Part shown: positions 37,206-49,739 of the stretch, piece by piece | Layout: each line of letters opens with the position of its first letter | Position numbering within the stretch: position 1 is the first letter of the stretch | Assembly (NCBI GenBank): GCA_026120185.1 | Contig: JANUWF010001942.1 | Span: 2,728,001-2,792,000, forward strand | DNA from: Voacanga thouarsii | Taxonomy: Eukaryota > Streptophyta > Magnoliopsida > Gentianales > Apocynaceae | DNA: 64,000 bases | Direction of reading: 5' to 3' | Translations under genes and position numbers: made by a program | The notes under the pieces: generated by a model | Seen by the model: only the letters and a program-made list of their open reading frames with translations | Told to the model about the DNA's origin: nothing | Database searches by the model: none

Positions 37206-38839
37206 ACCCCTGAAGGAGATGTATTGTCATACTCTTTCACCTTGACTAAAAGATGCTCAAATAATGTGGCTAAATACCAAGCCTTTATACTTGGGTTAGA
37301 GTTGGTTGTTGGAATGAAGCGACAACATCTTGAAGTATATGGGGATTCTCAATTGATTGTTAATCAATTACTTGGTGAATATGATGTTAAGAAGCCTGAT
37401 TTGATCTCGTATCATAATTATGCGAGATGACTATAGGATTTTAGGTGATGTGACAATCGAGCATGCGTTAGGAAGCAAAAATAAGCAAACTGACATGTTG
37501 GCAAAATTGGCTTCTAATTATGTCTACATGATCAAAAAATCCAAATTCCTATATGTCAAACATGGGTCATACCGCCTATTTTTGAAGATGAAGACGATGA
37601 AAGGCAGGAAATCTATTTTTTTTTTGTCTATGAAATTAATGAAGAAGATTGTAGACAACCTTTTGTAGACTATCTCAAAAATGGAAAGCTTCCAGATGAT
37701 CTACGAAGACAGAGTGATATTCGCTTGTGTGCCACTCGCTTCTTTTGCTATAAGGATACGCTCTTTTGATGTTCTTTTAAAGGTGTCTTATTGAGATGTT
37801 TAGGTCAAGAAGAAGCTATGTAAACAATAGAAAAAGCTCATTCTTGCATATGTAGAGCCCATCAATCTGGTCCGAAACTTCATTTTCGTATAAAGAGGAT
37901 GGGATATTATTAGCCTACTATGGTGAAAGACTGCCTAAATTATTCTGGAAGATGTCAAGCATGTCAATTCAATACCAATTATCTACATCAACCTCATGAG
38001 CCATTGTACCCGACAGTTGCTTCATGGCCATTTGATATATGGGAATTGGATATTATTGGACCGCTACCAAAGTCTTCTATTGGGCATCTTTATATCTTGG
38101 TTACAACATATTACTTCTCTAAATGGGTAGAAGCTGTAGAATTAAAAGAAGTAAAAAAGGAAAATGTCATTGATTTTATATGTGTAAACATTATCTATCG
38201 ACATGACATTGCTCGATATATTATCATAGACAATGATAGGCCATTCTGCAATAGTTTGATGGACAAGTTGTGCAAAAAGTTTAAATTCAAGCAATATAAA
38301 TCTTCTATGTATTATATCTAAGCCAATGGACTCGCCGAAGCTTTCAATAAGACTTTGTGTAAATTGTTGCAAAAAGTGGTTACTAAGTAATATAGGACCA
38401 TTTACCGCACTCCAACCCAAGCTACCCTATATGCGTTGGTATATGGTGTGGAAGCTATCTTTCCACTAGAGTAACAAATTCCTTTCTTGAAGATCGCTAT
38501 TCAAGAAGGTCTCATCAAGAAAGACAATATCTGTCTCAAAATTGAAGAGTTAGAAGCACTTGACGAAAAGAGGTTGGAGGCACAACAAAGGTTAGAATGC
38601 TATCAAGCTCGTGTTTCCAAAGCCTTTAACAAGAAAGTGCATCTTTGTTCCTTTCAAGTTGGGAATTTAGTACTCGTTGTAAAAAGACCAATCAACATTG
38701 GACATAAATCAAAGAAGTTGACATTAAAATAGGATGGCCCATATATTGTTCAAGAGGTCTACTCAAATAGATTTTACAAGTTAGTTGCTGAAGAAGGGTT
38801 GAGAATTGGCCCGATCAACGGTAAATATTTGAAGCGATA
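37206..38839 (+). pseudogene. element A second RNase H and integrase (broken)
   Basis: Continues the pol of A after insertion B: RNase H with NNVAKYQAFILGLELVV and LEVYGDSQLIVNQL; a zinc-finger H2C2 region near 37850-37970 (HSCICRAHQSG, GRCQACQ); integrase catalytic core with ELDIIGPLP, DNDRPFCN and NGLAEAFN; then the C-terminal part with QVGNLVLVVKRP and LKRYYV. Stops fall at 38320, 38388, 38473 and 38730 and frame changes occur near 37430 and 37750, so no product is possible. Confidence 0.85.
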
Positions 38840-38861
38840 GTATGTATAAACAGAGGCTCCT

Positions 38862-39060
38862 TGATTGCACGAGCTTAATAAACTGCAAGTTACTCCTTGA
38901 CTGCATGAGTTTAAACTATAAGTTACTCGTGTCCCGCATAAGTTTAAAATATGTAAAGGCAACCACCAATAGTGTAGTACGTGGTCAAACTACTGCAACA
39001 CTTCATCAAGTCCAAGTTGGTAAATAAATAGGTACTCCTGGCCCGCATGAGTCAAAACTG
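38862..39060. repeat. short degenerate repeats after pol of element A
   Basis: Three or four units of about 30-36 bp with the consensus CTCCTTGACTGCATGAGTTTAAACTG occur near 38866, 38895, 38926 and 39033. Repeats of this kind lie between pol and the 3' LTR. To 39590 nothing else is seen. Confidence 0.6.
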
Positions 39061-39593
39061 TAAATGACCCCCCTCCCAAAACCATATCCATCCATTTTAA
39101 ACTACGTTTGACTTGATTCTTAAGTTATTCTTAAGATACATAGGCAGCTTAGAAAAAAATTTCTAAATTCAGTCATATCCTTTCATCATTCTCCATTTTT
39201 TTATTTGTTACAATCAAGAGATGATCGACATTTGCAATAAGTGAAAACATATATATGCAAGAAAAGGTTGAGACAACATGAAAGAAGTATATTATTGATG
39301 CTAGTAAGGAAGCAATATTGCTTTACAAGAAAAAAAATATTGCTTAGTGAAAATATGAAGTGCTACATGACATCAAGTAAAAAACTTGAAATTTTCTAGG
39401 TCATGTTGGATTGCCACCAAATGTTCTCTTATGTTCTTCAAGTTGGTTTCATCCTCTTCATTTATTGTAGGGGTACTTTGAAGTAAAATAAACTCTTTTT
39501 TAAAGGGAGAACAAATGGACTCCACTTCTAAAAGCTACCCATTCTTTTCCTCAAAAGCAGTTAAAAGTTTTCTCTCATCTTTCTTTAAGCATT

Positions 39594-42185
39594 TGAGCTT
39601 TTTTTTTTAGAGTAGTAATATTGGCTTTAACTCGTTGTAAGTTGGCCTTACTTTCTTCAACTTGACTTGTGAGGTCACACTTCTTAGCTTTAGCATCATC
39701 CAAGTGTTAGCTAGTAGTGGAAAGTAATTGTGCATGAGACTCCTTTGAGGCTTTCTCCGAAGAAGTGGATCTAGCATTGTCAAATGCACACACTTTAGCA
39801 AAGGAAGACCTTAAGAGATTATCCAATGGTGACAAGTCAACAATAGGATCCTTGTTTAATTCTTTAAGGATATAGCAAGCTTGATCCTCAAGTGAAGAGA
39901 CCTGCTTGATAGGCATTTGTTGAATCCTTTGATAAAATTGCTTCCATACTTTCATGACAAACTTCTTTTTGCAACTTGACATTAGGAACTCTCCCGGGAA
40001 GGTAGAGATGGCTAAACAATGTTAATGAGCTACTACTTTAGATGTCAAATTCTCATGTTGAGAGTAAGAGATGTCCTTGCAACCATCTTGCTTTGAGCAG
40101 TGAGAATTATCGATTGAGCCTTGAGAATAAGCATCTTCATCAAGGACTACAACATTGTCCACTTAATGAAGAAGAATAGCAAAGAAGTTGAGTCAAAAGA
40201 AAAGAAAAGAAAAGAGGGGGAAAAAAATAAAAAGGGAAACCAGTTTTACCTTATCTTTGAAGATCTCTTGATCCTTAGACTTTTGACTTAAATTTGTAGT
40301 TGCTGCCTTGGTTCTCTTCCAACAACGATCTTTACTGCTGGAACTGGCTTCTTCAAGTCGATTCAACTGCTTTCGTTTTGAAGATGATGAAAGCTACTCT
40401 ATAACTAATTTATGATTCGAAGAAGAATGTCTATCATATCTTGAAGAATTTTCTAACCCCTTTGAAGCATTGAGAGTGGTAGTATCTTGATGAAGTTTCT
40501 TCTCAGAGCAAGGTAAGTTTTCTACTTTCTTAAATGTAGGTTTTTGGGAATTCAACATTGAAAGGTGATATTCAAGAAAGGTTCCATGAACTTGTTCCCA
40601 TCATGTTTTATACTTTGGAGTATAGTGCTTCTTTATGCTATAAGGAGTGGCTGAAAATGTTACCTTGGCTATTGTTCTGTGAAGCGTGCATCTTACCCAA
40701 AGACGTAAGCCATCTATTAAGGAGGCCTTATGAGTGGAAATCTCAAAGTAGCCTAGGATATCTTACAAGAATCTAAATTGGCAACTAAAGCAATGTGGGC
40801 TATAAGGCTCAATGATGAAGTGATCGTCCTTCCGCAAAGTTAGAAGACTTAAATGAAGACTCAAGAAGTAAAGTTGTTCCTCTAAGGGGGTTGCCTCATT
40901 ATCAACAAAGTCATGTTTTTTGTGCTTGGTAAGGATGTTCGTAGCCCAAACAATGATCTCACCTTTATAAATTTGCTTGCGGGCTTCATCTTCACTAAAG
41001 TACTTTCCGTTACTTTCACCAGAATAACTCGCTATTGGAGGGTTGTTTAAGTCTTGAGAGACTTCATAGTGAGTTTTGAAGTGGTGGCGATCCATATATA
41101 TAATGTGTTGGGAAAATAGATTTCTCCTTACTTAGACGTTGAGAGTTGGAAATACGATTCAATCCTTTATAAATGCTAGTCAAGAGGGGAACAGCTAAAC
41201 TAACTCGTTCCTTGTACGCCATCAAATTTGTTATTTTGAAGGTACTTAGACGAATGATGTCTACGTCTTCAGTAATTAAGACAAAGATGTAAAGCCAACA
41301 TGACAAAAAAGCTACAAGGAATGTTTGATCTCTATTGTGGCTTCTAATACCTAACTTTGAAAACAAAGCTTCCTCTTCAGATGTCTATGCAGCATGAGGT
41401 GGGATAACTCCACATGGATTATCAGTAAACCTGGGGCGTGATCTCCTTTCTTCCCTTGGAGGAGGCGCTGTATACTTTATTGCTCTTTTGAACCAGAAGT
41501 CGAGCCACTTATTGATAGAGACACCAAAGTTGTTGTTGTCCTTTTTGATCAAGTGGTATGCATGGAGGAGATGTTCGCAACTCCTTGGAAGAAATCGCTT
41601 GCCATTATGGTCCATACTGGTAAGTTCCACAGCATGAGAAACAACTTCATTGTAGTGAGTTTCAAGTATTGGTAAGCCTCCAAGTTCGTGGAAGTCCCAA
41701 AGTGAAATGGACACCTCGCCAGTTGATGTTAAGAGCGTGTTGGTGAGAGGATACCAAGCTTCACAAAAGGCGCTGAGAATATTGAGGTTGCAATCATACT
41801 AAAAAAGTGATGTATAAATAGTCTCATAGATCTTTGTAGATCTTAAGTGTCCTTTGCAATGACTTAAAACGTTATGTGCCTACTTCCAATATCTCTCCCT
41901 AAAGCGAAACACGCCCAAAAATTTGAGTGTGTCCATTGAATCTCCCTTTGAATCATCTGACGTCCAAGTGAAGGTAACACACTTGGATGAGCTTGATGTT
42001 GATGATTTGAGGAAAGAAGAATCCATGCCTTTGGGGAGGAAGTACCTTTGAAGTTGACTTTCGTTGACCATTCCTTCACAAGTCGTTGGAGTGTCGCCTT
42101 TGGTAAGGGCCTCGCATATTTGCTAGACTTTACCTCATAAACCGTCAAAGTTGTTCCAACTTCCTTGGATAATTTTCGTGGTCAT
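39594..42185 (-). pseudogene. antisense plant-mobile-domain (PMD) gene in the 3' part of element A
   Basis: Runs opposite to A's gag-pol. From ATG 42185, fragments in changing frames read MTTKIIQGSWNN, LNILSAFCEAWYP, SISLWDFHELGGLPI, INKWLDFWFKRA, ELGIRS-like FSKLGIRSHN, FLVAFLSCWLYIFVL, FKITNLMAYKERVSLAVPLL and KYFSEDEARKQI. This is the series of motifs of the aminotransferase-like plant mobile domain family (Pfam PF10536). A Ser/Lys-rich stretch and a probable intron (donor near 40255) follow, then a coiled-coil tail (39982-39594). Stops and frameshifts make it a pseudogene. Additional antisense ORFs are known in Tat-lineage gypsy elements; their role is unknown. Confidence 0.78.
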
Positions 42186-42592
42186 TAATGGCTAGCAATT
42201 GTTGGCCCAAAGAAGATCGCAAATTTGAGAAGTATACATGGTCGGACCTATTAAAAAAAAGAAAAAGAAATGGAAGGTCAAGAAAACAAGTTAGGGTTAA
42301 AAAAAAATACAAAAACAAAAATAAAACAAAGAGAGTCTAAAAAAAAAAAAAGTTGGGGTTCATAAAATAAATTAAAAATAAAAACAGCTAGTTGAAAAAG
42401 CCTAGTGTCAAAAAAATTTTTTTTTTTAGTTTACAAAAAAAAAAAAAAAGTTGTGGTTCCAAAAAAAAAAAAGGTATTTTATACAACATGGAATGCATAG
42501 ACGACAATCGAAAAAGAAGTCAACAACAAAAAAAATGGCAATCGAAAAGACAAACATCGTAATAAAAAAAAAATTACAAGGTTGACTTTCTA

Positions 42593-42697
42593 GGGTTTTT
42601 GACCAGAATGGGTCAAAACCCATTTTCCACGCATTAATGGGGGCGGATATCGTGGGCGCGGCGCAGAGGGGGTACCTCGCGTTTCGAAAACGCGAGG
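42593..42697 (+). repeat. left terminal inverted repeat of the MULE
   Basis: Starts GGGTTTTTGACCAGAATGGG and ends in the palindrome CCTCGCGTTT-CGA-AAACGCGAGG. It pairs with the right terminal repeat with about six mismatches in 105 bp. Transposase binding is expected here. Confidence 0.92.
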
Positions 42698-42750
42698 TTG
42701 CCTCCTGACAGGTTCTGAATGAGCCGTAGAATTTGCGGCCGAAAATATCA

Positions 42751-42773
42751 CCTCGCGTTTTCTAAACGCGAGG
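42751..42773. repeat. subterminal palindrome of the MULE, left side
   Basis: CCTCGCGTTT-TCT-AAACGCGAGG: 10-bp arms around a 3-bp centre. The same palindrome occurs at 42675-42697, 52418-52440, 52498-52520 and 52531-52553 with small changes, so five copies cluster at the two ends of the element. Confidence 0.88.
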
Positions 42774-44159
42774 TGTACCTTTTTTTTTTAAATTTCTTTT
42801 ATTTTGTGAGTTTTTGTTTTATTTTTTTATGAAATTACAAATTTTTATTAAAAGAAATTCATATTTTTTAAATAACACAAACTTATATATAAATTTAAAT
42901 AATACACAATTATAATTTATATTTGACCATAATAATATACGTATTTTTATCATAATTAATTTTATTTATAATGAAGTTGAAAAATAATTATTTTTTACGG
43001 TTAATTTTATTTATATTAAAATTTAAAATAAATTTTTATTTTTAATTTAAATTGAATTAATTTATAGTTAATTCAATTTTAATATAAATATTTTAATTTT
43101 GATATTTTTAATTTTAATATTTCTATATTAATATTTAAAATATAAATATAAATATTTATAATTTTATTATTTAAAATATTTTTAATTTAAATATTATAAT
43201 TTTGATATTTTTAATTTTAATATTTCTATTAAATATCATTAAATATTTAGCTAATTTAAATACTAAATAAATTTAAATAATTAATTTATAATATTTAATT
43301 GTTGAAGAAAATTATAAAAATATAAATTCTCAACTATCTAAATACACTAAAATTATAGTGTTAATTATTTAAATAGTATTTAAATTTAAATCTCAACTAT
43401 ATAAATTTTATAATCCACTTACATTTCATAATTCGAATAGTTTATAATTTAATTGAACTCTAATAATGTGTGAAATGTTACAGTTTTAAAACAATTATTT
43501 TAAAAAATTATATTATATTTGTCTTTAAAATTTTTTTATTATTTTTATTAAATGGCCAAAATAAATCAAACTTATTGTTCTCTCTATAATTTTTAAATAT
43601 AAATTATATAGCACATGTGCACTAGCTTTTCACGAGGTCTCTTTTTTTTTTTTTGAAATTTCTTTTTTCTTGTATTATGCATTTTATTATTTTGCGACTT
43701 TTTCTTCTCATTTTTTATGAAGTTACAAATTTTTATTAAAAGGAATTAATATTTTTTAAATAACACAATTAATATTTTTTATGAGTTGACAATATTTTAA
43801 ATATTTAACTAAATCAAACTTATTGTTTTCTCTATAATTTTTAAATATAGATTATATAGAAAATTGGATAACGGCATTTTATTAATGCTACTTTGACTTT
43901 AAATTTGAATGTAAATATGACTGTTAATGAAATGTAATGCATAATTTCATTCACATTTAATTATCTTACTTGAGCTATTTGGTATTTGCTAATTTATTGT
44001 ATATATATTTTAATATCGGTTGAGTTGAGTTTTTAACATTGTCCCCAAATCTTTTGTGATTTTATTATATTAATAGGTTATCATGCATGATTGGGAAGAC
44101 ATGAACTTTAAAATGCGATACAAACAATAAATAATAAACTTTATTGCACATGAAATAAT
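42774..44159. other. AT-rich left arm of the MULE with internal direct repeats, no gene
   Basis: About 1.4 kb of extremely AT-rich sequence. Two stretches recur: TTACAAATTTTTATTAAAA near 42834 and 43725, and ATAATTTTTAAATATA near 43585 and 43836. This suggests a degenerate internal duplication. No ORF with meaning was found. It would be the region downstream of the PMD gene. Confidence 0.6.
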
Positions 44160-46439
44160 CTAAAAAACAGGATGAAAACTAGTCCCGCAATGAAATCCTC
44201 GACGGTTCCTTGGAGGTTGAACTCGTCTCCGAGGCTGTTCTTGTTGTTGTTCTTCGGGTGGTTCTTCTGGTTGTACTGCATCTTGTTCCTCATAACGGTG
44301 GGATGGACCGGGAATATCTATAGAATACCTGTGCGGTATCTGAGACCGTCCAGTAGATGGGCCGGCAACAAATTCATCGACTGAAGATAGGTATCTAGTA
44401 TCGAAGACTAGGTGCTGCGGAGTAATAAAATCAGCTTGCCTATCTTCAACTGCTGCAGGATCACCATGTTCATAATTGTATTCTTCGCTGTGCACTGGTG
44501 AGTAGTGATCCTGCACAGGAATATCAGGTACAGCACGTCTACGTGCCCGTCTACCCCCTCTCCGCACCGGTGGTACTTCGCGATTGACTTCTTGCGGGAT
44601 TGGAGGTATCGGATCAGCAGTGTAGCTTCATCTGGCTGGCTCGTAGGGTGGGTGGTTCAAACGACTTGCCTCGCTCGCGGCAATCGGCGAACGAGTAGCG
44701 AGATCCGTTATTGATGCAAACACTCGTCTACTCACAGCATCTGCATTTTGATATCCCTCATTGCCAAGATACAATATCCGATGCATCGAATCAACCTATA
44801 TATATTTCAAAATGTCAATAAATTATTTGAGTGTAAATTTTATATTTTTTAATAATATGTATAAAAAAATTACATGCCAATATTTCTGTTGCTCCACTGC
44901 TCGATTGGTAGCCCGAATGATTAGGTTGCGTTATAGTCGGATTACCAATCGCCGCTCTAGTGTGAGTCCAATACCATGTCGTATAGTCAGCGAAACTATA
45001 TTCCGATTGTAGCCGAATTGTCCAACCATTATCGTTGAATGTCTATCAACCCACTTTGCATAATGTATTGAATCAATCTCGGACCACCCCGCACCCGCAG
45101 TTCTCATATCACGGGCATGCAAATTATCACCAGTGTCAACCGCAATGGTATTATCTGCACCAATCCAAACTGTCGCATGACTCTATCTGGGCGATGCACT
45201 TCTATTGTTTCCCAACAAATTAGGGATGTGATAGATGCCCAAATGCGTCGTCCATGAGTACAATATGGTGGTAAGGTAGCCAACATGTGCTCATCATAAG
45301 GCTGCCAGATAAACTGCATGAACGTAAACTGTCAGTATTAATAATAAATAACGAACTTGTAATTAGTGTTGAAAGTAAAGTGATTGGAGTAATACTTACA
45401 TGATCATGTTGCATCCTATCCAACTGATTCCTATAAGTAAAAAGCACATGTGTCGGAGTGCAGGAAAGCTCTAATGGTCCCTCCCATGCTGATCCTCTCG
45501 GGCCTCGTGGGTCAACATCCTCAACTCGCACGAACTCTAGAAGGTCCGATAGTAGGGATACGCTCCCAAGCCCACAACTATTTCAACATTAATAACCAAT
45601 GCTTAGGGAAAAATATCTATTATATTTTTAAAATACTAATAATATTTTCCTTTTAAAAAATATGCGTTTCATACCCGAACCAACAATAACGGGCCACCGA
45701 TAGTGTGTGCTCGTAGGATGTAGCATTGCACAAACAACGATACGTATAAGCTAATGCCGCACTTCCCCAACTAAGGGTGCCGGATACCTCCAAATCACGA
45801 ATGTATTTTAAGAAGCGTAGATGTACTCGTTGCCGCATTTGTCCGAGAACGTAAAGCCGCCAATGAGCCGCATAATACGACAACGTGTATGCCGGCCTAT
45901 CATTTCCGGCGTCGCACCCGCAGTAGTGGTCGGCTCAAGGCTCTTTCGAGTGAAATGATCTTCAATCTATATCCATCTAGCTTTGTCGGAGTCGGTCGAA
46001 ATCCTAATAACTCGTCGCACGTGTCAATCAACTCTAAAGGTGTATGTACGAACCGATCGTTGCGTATTGGATCACCATCTACACGTAATCCAAAGAGAAC
46101 CTCTATGTCCCGTAGGGTGATAGCAGCCTCTCCAACTATAAAGTGAAATGTATGCGTCTCCCGGCGCCATCTTTCCACTAATGCTGTAATCGTGGATGAT
46201 CGATCCTCATATAACATAAACGGCGCAATCCGCCAAAACCGGCCATGTCCATGAGCCGCTCAATACGGTGATCGAATGGTCGAGCTTCCCAAAATATACT
46301 ATCATTCCTCTTCGCAGTAATAACATCACCGTATAGTCGTCCCGCCCAAATATGTGATGACCTCGTGTTTGTGCCGCAATCTCAATACGTCCGGTATAAT
46401 AGGACCCGGATCCACTCCGTGAGAAGTAGGCTCATACAT
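44160..46439 (-). pseudogene. MAIN/MAIL1-like plant mobile domain gene inside the MULE (broken)
   Basis: From ATG 46439: [177 protein letters not shown], then a Pro/Arg/Gln-rich tail ending at 44160. This is the PMD-C form found in Arabidopsis MAIN and MAIL1 and in phosphatase-7 long-form fusions. Frame changes near 46350, 46220 and 45930 break it; later breaks look like introns, with a GT donor at 45674 and an acceptor near 45577. MAIN-type proteins take part in transposon silencing and genome integrity; the role of the transposon-borne form is unknown. Confidence 0.82.
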
Positions 46440-46659
46440 TTTGTCCTAATTAATAGAACCGATATATAGAAGTTAAAAATAATTTAATGATATATAATCA
46501 ACATACCAATTAAATGCAGAAAAAAATTTAAACACAAAATTAAAGATAAATAATTCGAATGACAAATAAACATTATTATCTAAATGAATTTAGGTAACAG
46601 ATAAACATTGTATCTAAATGAATTTAGCCAACATGATACAGAATTAATCAGTGGTTTTT

Positions 46660-49451
46660 TCATTCTACAGTACCGTGAGTGCAATTTCTCCTATTGTGTC
46701 CACTGCGATGACATAAGCCACAACGAGGTGGTGAATCAGGATTGCGTTCGTACATCTCATTCCGAATACGTGCCGTCCGCAATCTGCCCCTTTGACGATT
46801 CTTGAATCGGCGAGCAAATGGTGCCACGCTGAAGCCAAGATTACGCCAATAATCTTCATGCGGAATAGGTCTGAACTGTGCTGCATAAGTGACTCTATAG
46901 GATAGTGTCGTGTTTTCTGATGACACTAAATCCCCAGGATTCAAACCCAATTGCTGACATGATGCAAACGCGTGCGAACAAGGTATTCCATATATTTCCC
47001 ACTTGCAACAGCTACACTTCCTGGCCCCAATATCCACCTCATATGAATTATTTCCCTTTCAATGCTCACGATGTTGTGACACAATATTGAAAATACCGCG
47101 ATCCCTATTAAAAGCCAATACACAGTGTGTTCTTCCCTTCGTCTCATTCTTCACAAATTTGGCCCATATCCTAAAAGGAAAGTGATATCGCCCATGATTA
47201 GCCTCCTGCCTATGGTCGTTGAAGTATTTGACTGTTTTTTTGAACGAAGACTCCACAATCACCTTGATGGACAGGGCACGTATCCCTTTGACGACACTGT
47301 TAAAAGATTCTGCCAAATTGGTTGTCATGTTGCCACACCGATGTCCACCGTCGTAAGCAAGAGTCCATTGCTCTTTCGGAATCAAATCCAACCATGCCTT
47401 CGCTTGGGGACTTAACAAATTAATTTCTTCCATAATCTTCAAAAATTTACGCTTTTTGCTTTGATCCCCAGCTGCGTACATCAACTTCTTTAACTCATGC
47501 ATTTTGAACTTGCTATTGAAGTTACTCCGAACATGTCTAAGACAAAATCTATGCACTCGCCATTGGCTCCCGCCGCAGGGGTAGTCGATGAACCGCATTT
47601 ACAATCCCAATGTGTCTCGTCGATATTAAACAAACTTTTCGATCCTTTAACACATGTTCTCTTAGTAAGGACAAAAACCATCCTCAACTGTCATTCGTTT
47701 CTTCGTCAACGACTGCAAATGCTAGGGGCAATATATGGTTATTGGCATCTTGACCAACTGCTGTTAAAAGTTTTCCCCTGTATATACCCCTCAAGAATGT
47801 GCCGTCAACGCTGACCACCGGTTTCATATGAACAAATGCATCAATACAGGGTCCAAACGCCCAGAAAACATATCCAAAAGTCTTGGCTCCATTGCTGTCC
47901 ATAGGTAAGAAGTGCCATGCCACGATGGTACCAGGATTCGCATCTTGTAAGGCTAGCATATATCGCGGTAGCTGTGCGAACGAAGAAGGCCAATCCCCAT
48001 AGATCATCTCAATAGTGTGCCTGCGTGCATTCCATCATTTCCTGTACGATGGGGTAAAGTGCAATGTGTTATGAACATGACTATTTATTTCGTTGACTTT
48101 TATCTCCGGATTATCATGAATCATTGACATGATGTGTTTCGCCATGAATTTCGCACTCATGTTTCGATGGTTCCCGTCGACTGTCCGCACTAAACAAATG
48201 TGCTCTCCATGCCATCGAGTAATTTGCCACAAGCCACAACCTTTCTTTTTCCGTGTACGGATCTGCCAATAACATGGATGCTGTGGAGTTGAATTTTTAC
48301 ACTCAGCAACCCAGTATGAACTCTTGCTTTCTACCACCATAAACTCACGACCGAGCCTAATAGACCACGACCGAATAGCCATAGCAACTCATTCTTATCC
48401 CTGAACCACATGCCAATCCTTAAGTCATTATTGGATTCTGACCATAAATCCATCCCCCGACCTGGATCCATGCCATCAGCTTCGTTTTCCATTTCTTGTG
48501 TTGTATCTAACCGGTCAAGATAGATTGAATATGGTGGATCGTACAAACGGACCGGTTCAGATGATCTATTTGCAGGTTGTTGCAATACAGAAGGACCGGG
48601 AATATCTTCTTCGGGATTGCCATCCCCCTCGTCCTCATCGGGTGAATCATCCGCGATAGGCCCATCAATGTCTGACGTAGGTCCTAACCCGTCCACAGTC
48701 GCCTCCAGAGTACCTACCCAATTACACTCTCGAGCTACCCAATCATCAACTGGAGTTACATCCAATGGAATACCAATTTCAGCTGTTGAAAATAATTGAT
48801 GGCTCGTATGTACTTGAACGGATTGAATCTTGTCATGAAGTTGAGGCATACCAAACCCAGTAGAAGTCGACATGAAGTATTGATTGCTTGGTCCAGCGAC
48901 TGGGGTATCCAAAATTGATGTACTGAAAAGTGGTTGGAAAGTCTCATTTCCAATCTGCGGAGGATCGTTGGCTACAGTTGCTGGAAAATTTAAATCGAAG
49001 TTAGGCATGCTGACAGGAACAATTGAGTTCGATGAATGCAGATGAACGATTCAGTGATAGGAGTTGGGATATTATGCTCAGGAAGAGTTGTTGCTATTGC
49101 ATTTGGAATCTGAAGGATCTCATGGTGAACATGCAAATCAATAGGTTATCCCCTCACGGTAGATGCATAGTACCACATATTTTCCATATCATCATCATCT
49201 ATTATAGCAGCGGTTGTAGACCTCGTCCCAGTACTAGTAACAGTGTCCTCCCTCATTGCGATTTGCAACTTCACATTAGACGTGTCCAATCCTCGAATAG
49301 CACATATTTTGTTGACTAAACCTCCAAAACTAACTCGATTTCGAACAATCAATGCCTTGTGATATGGACCATTAAAAAAATCGCCGTGTGGAGTGCGCAT
49401 AATTTCACAATCCCAATATAACCGTAGTCTTACAGGTTCTTCTAATGACAT
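46660..49451 (-). pseudogene. MULE (MuDR-type) transposase, broken
   Basis: ATG at 49451. N-terminal PB1-like part (KALIVRNRVSFGGLVNKIC, DDDDMENMW), an acidic linker, the MuDR N-terminal zinc region (WVAECKNSTPQHPCYWQIR), then the DDE core: SVDGTFLRGIYRGKLLTAVG (first Asp), LISTRHIGI (second Asp position), NLAESFNSVVKG (Glu). It ends with a SWIM zinc finger (CSCCKWEIYGIPCSHAFASC) and a zinc knuckle (CGLCHRSGHNRRNC). Frame changes lie near 49140, 48370, 48010 and 47600, plus a TGA near 47065. The second catalytic Asp is replaced by Thr. This copy cannot be active. Confidence 0.9.
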
Positions 49452-49739
49452 TGTGTCTAAATAAATGATGTAGGATTTTTCTATTCAAAAGATAGAACAT
49501 GTTACAACTTTGAATTAATATATAAAGCAATATATTATAATCAGTACAAATCTATCTCAAATAACTAAAATATTTGATATATGCAAAAATGAGTATTTAA
49601 TATATTCCACACTAATTATTACATATTATAAAACTTACTAAGATAATTAAGATTAATTATTCAAGAAGTTAACATATATTTAATTTAAAATCCCAAAATC
49701 CCCAAAGCTCAAGGTTTTCTTATTCTGGAAAATCTTTTC

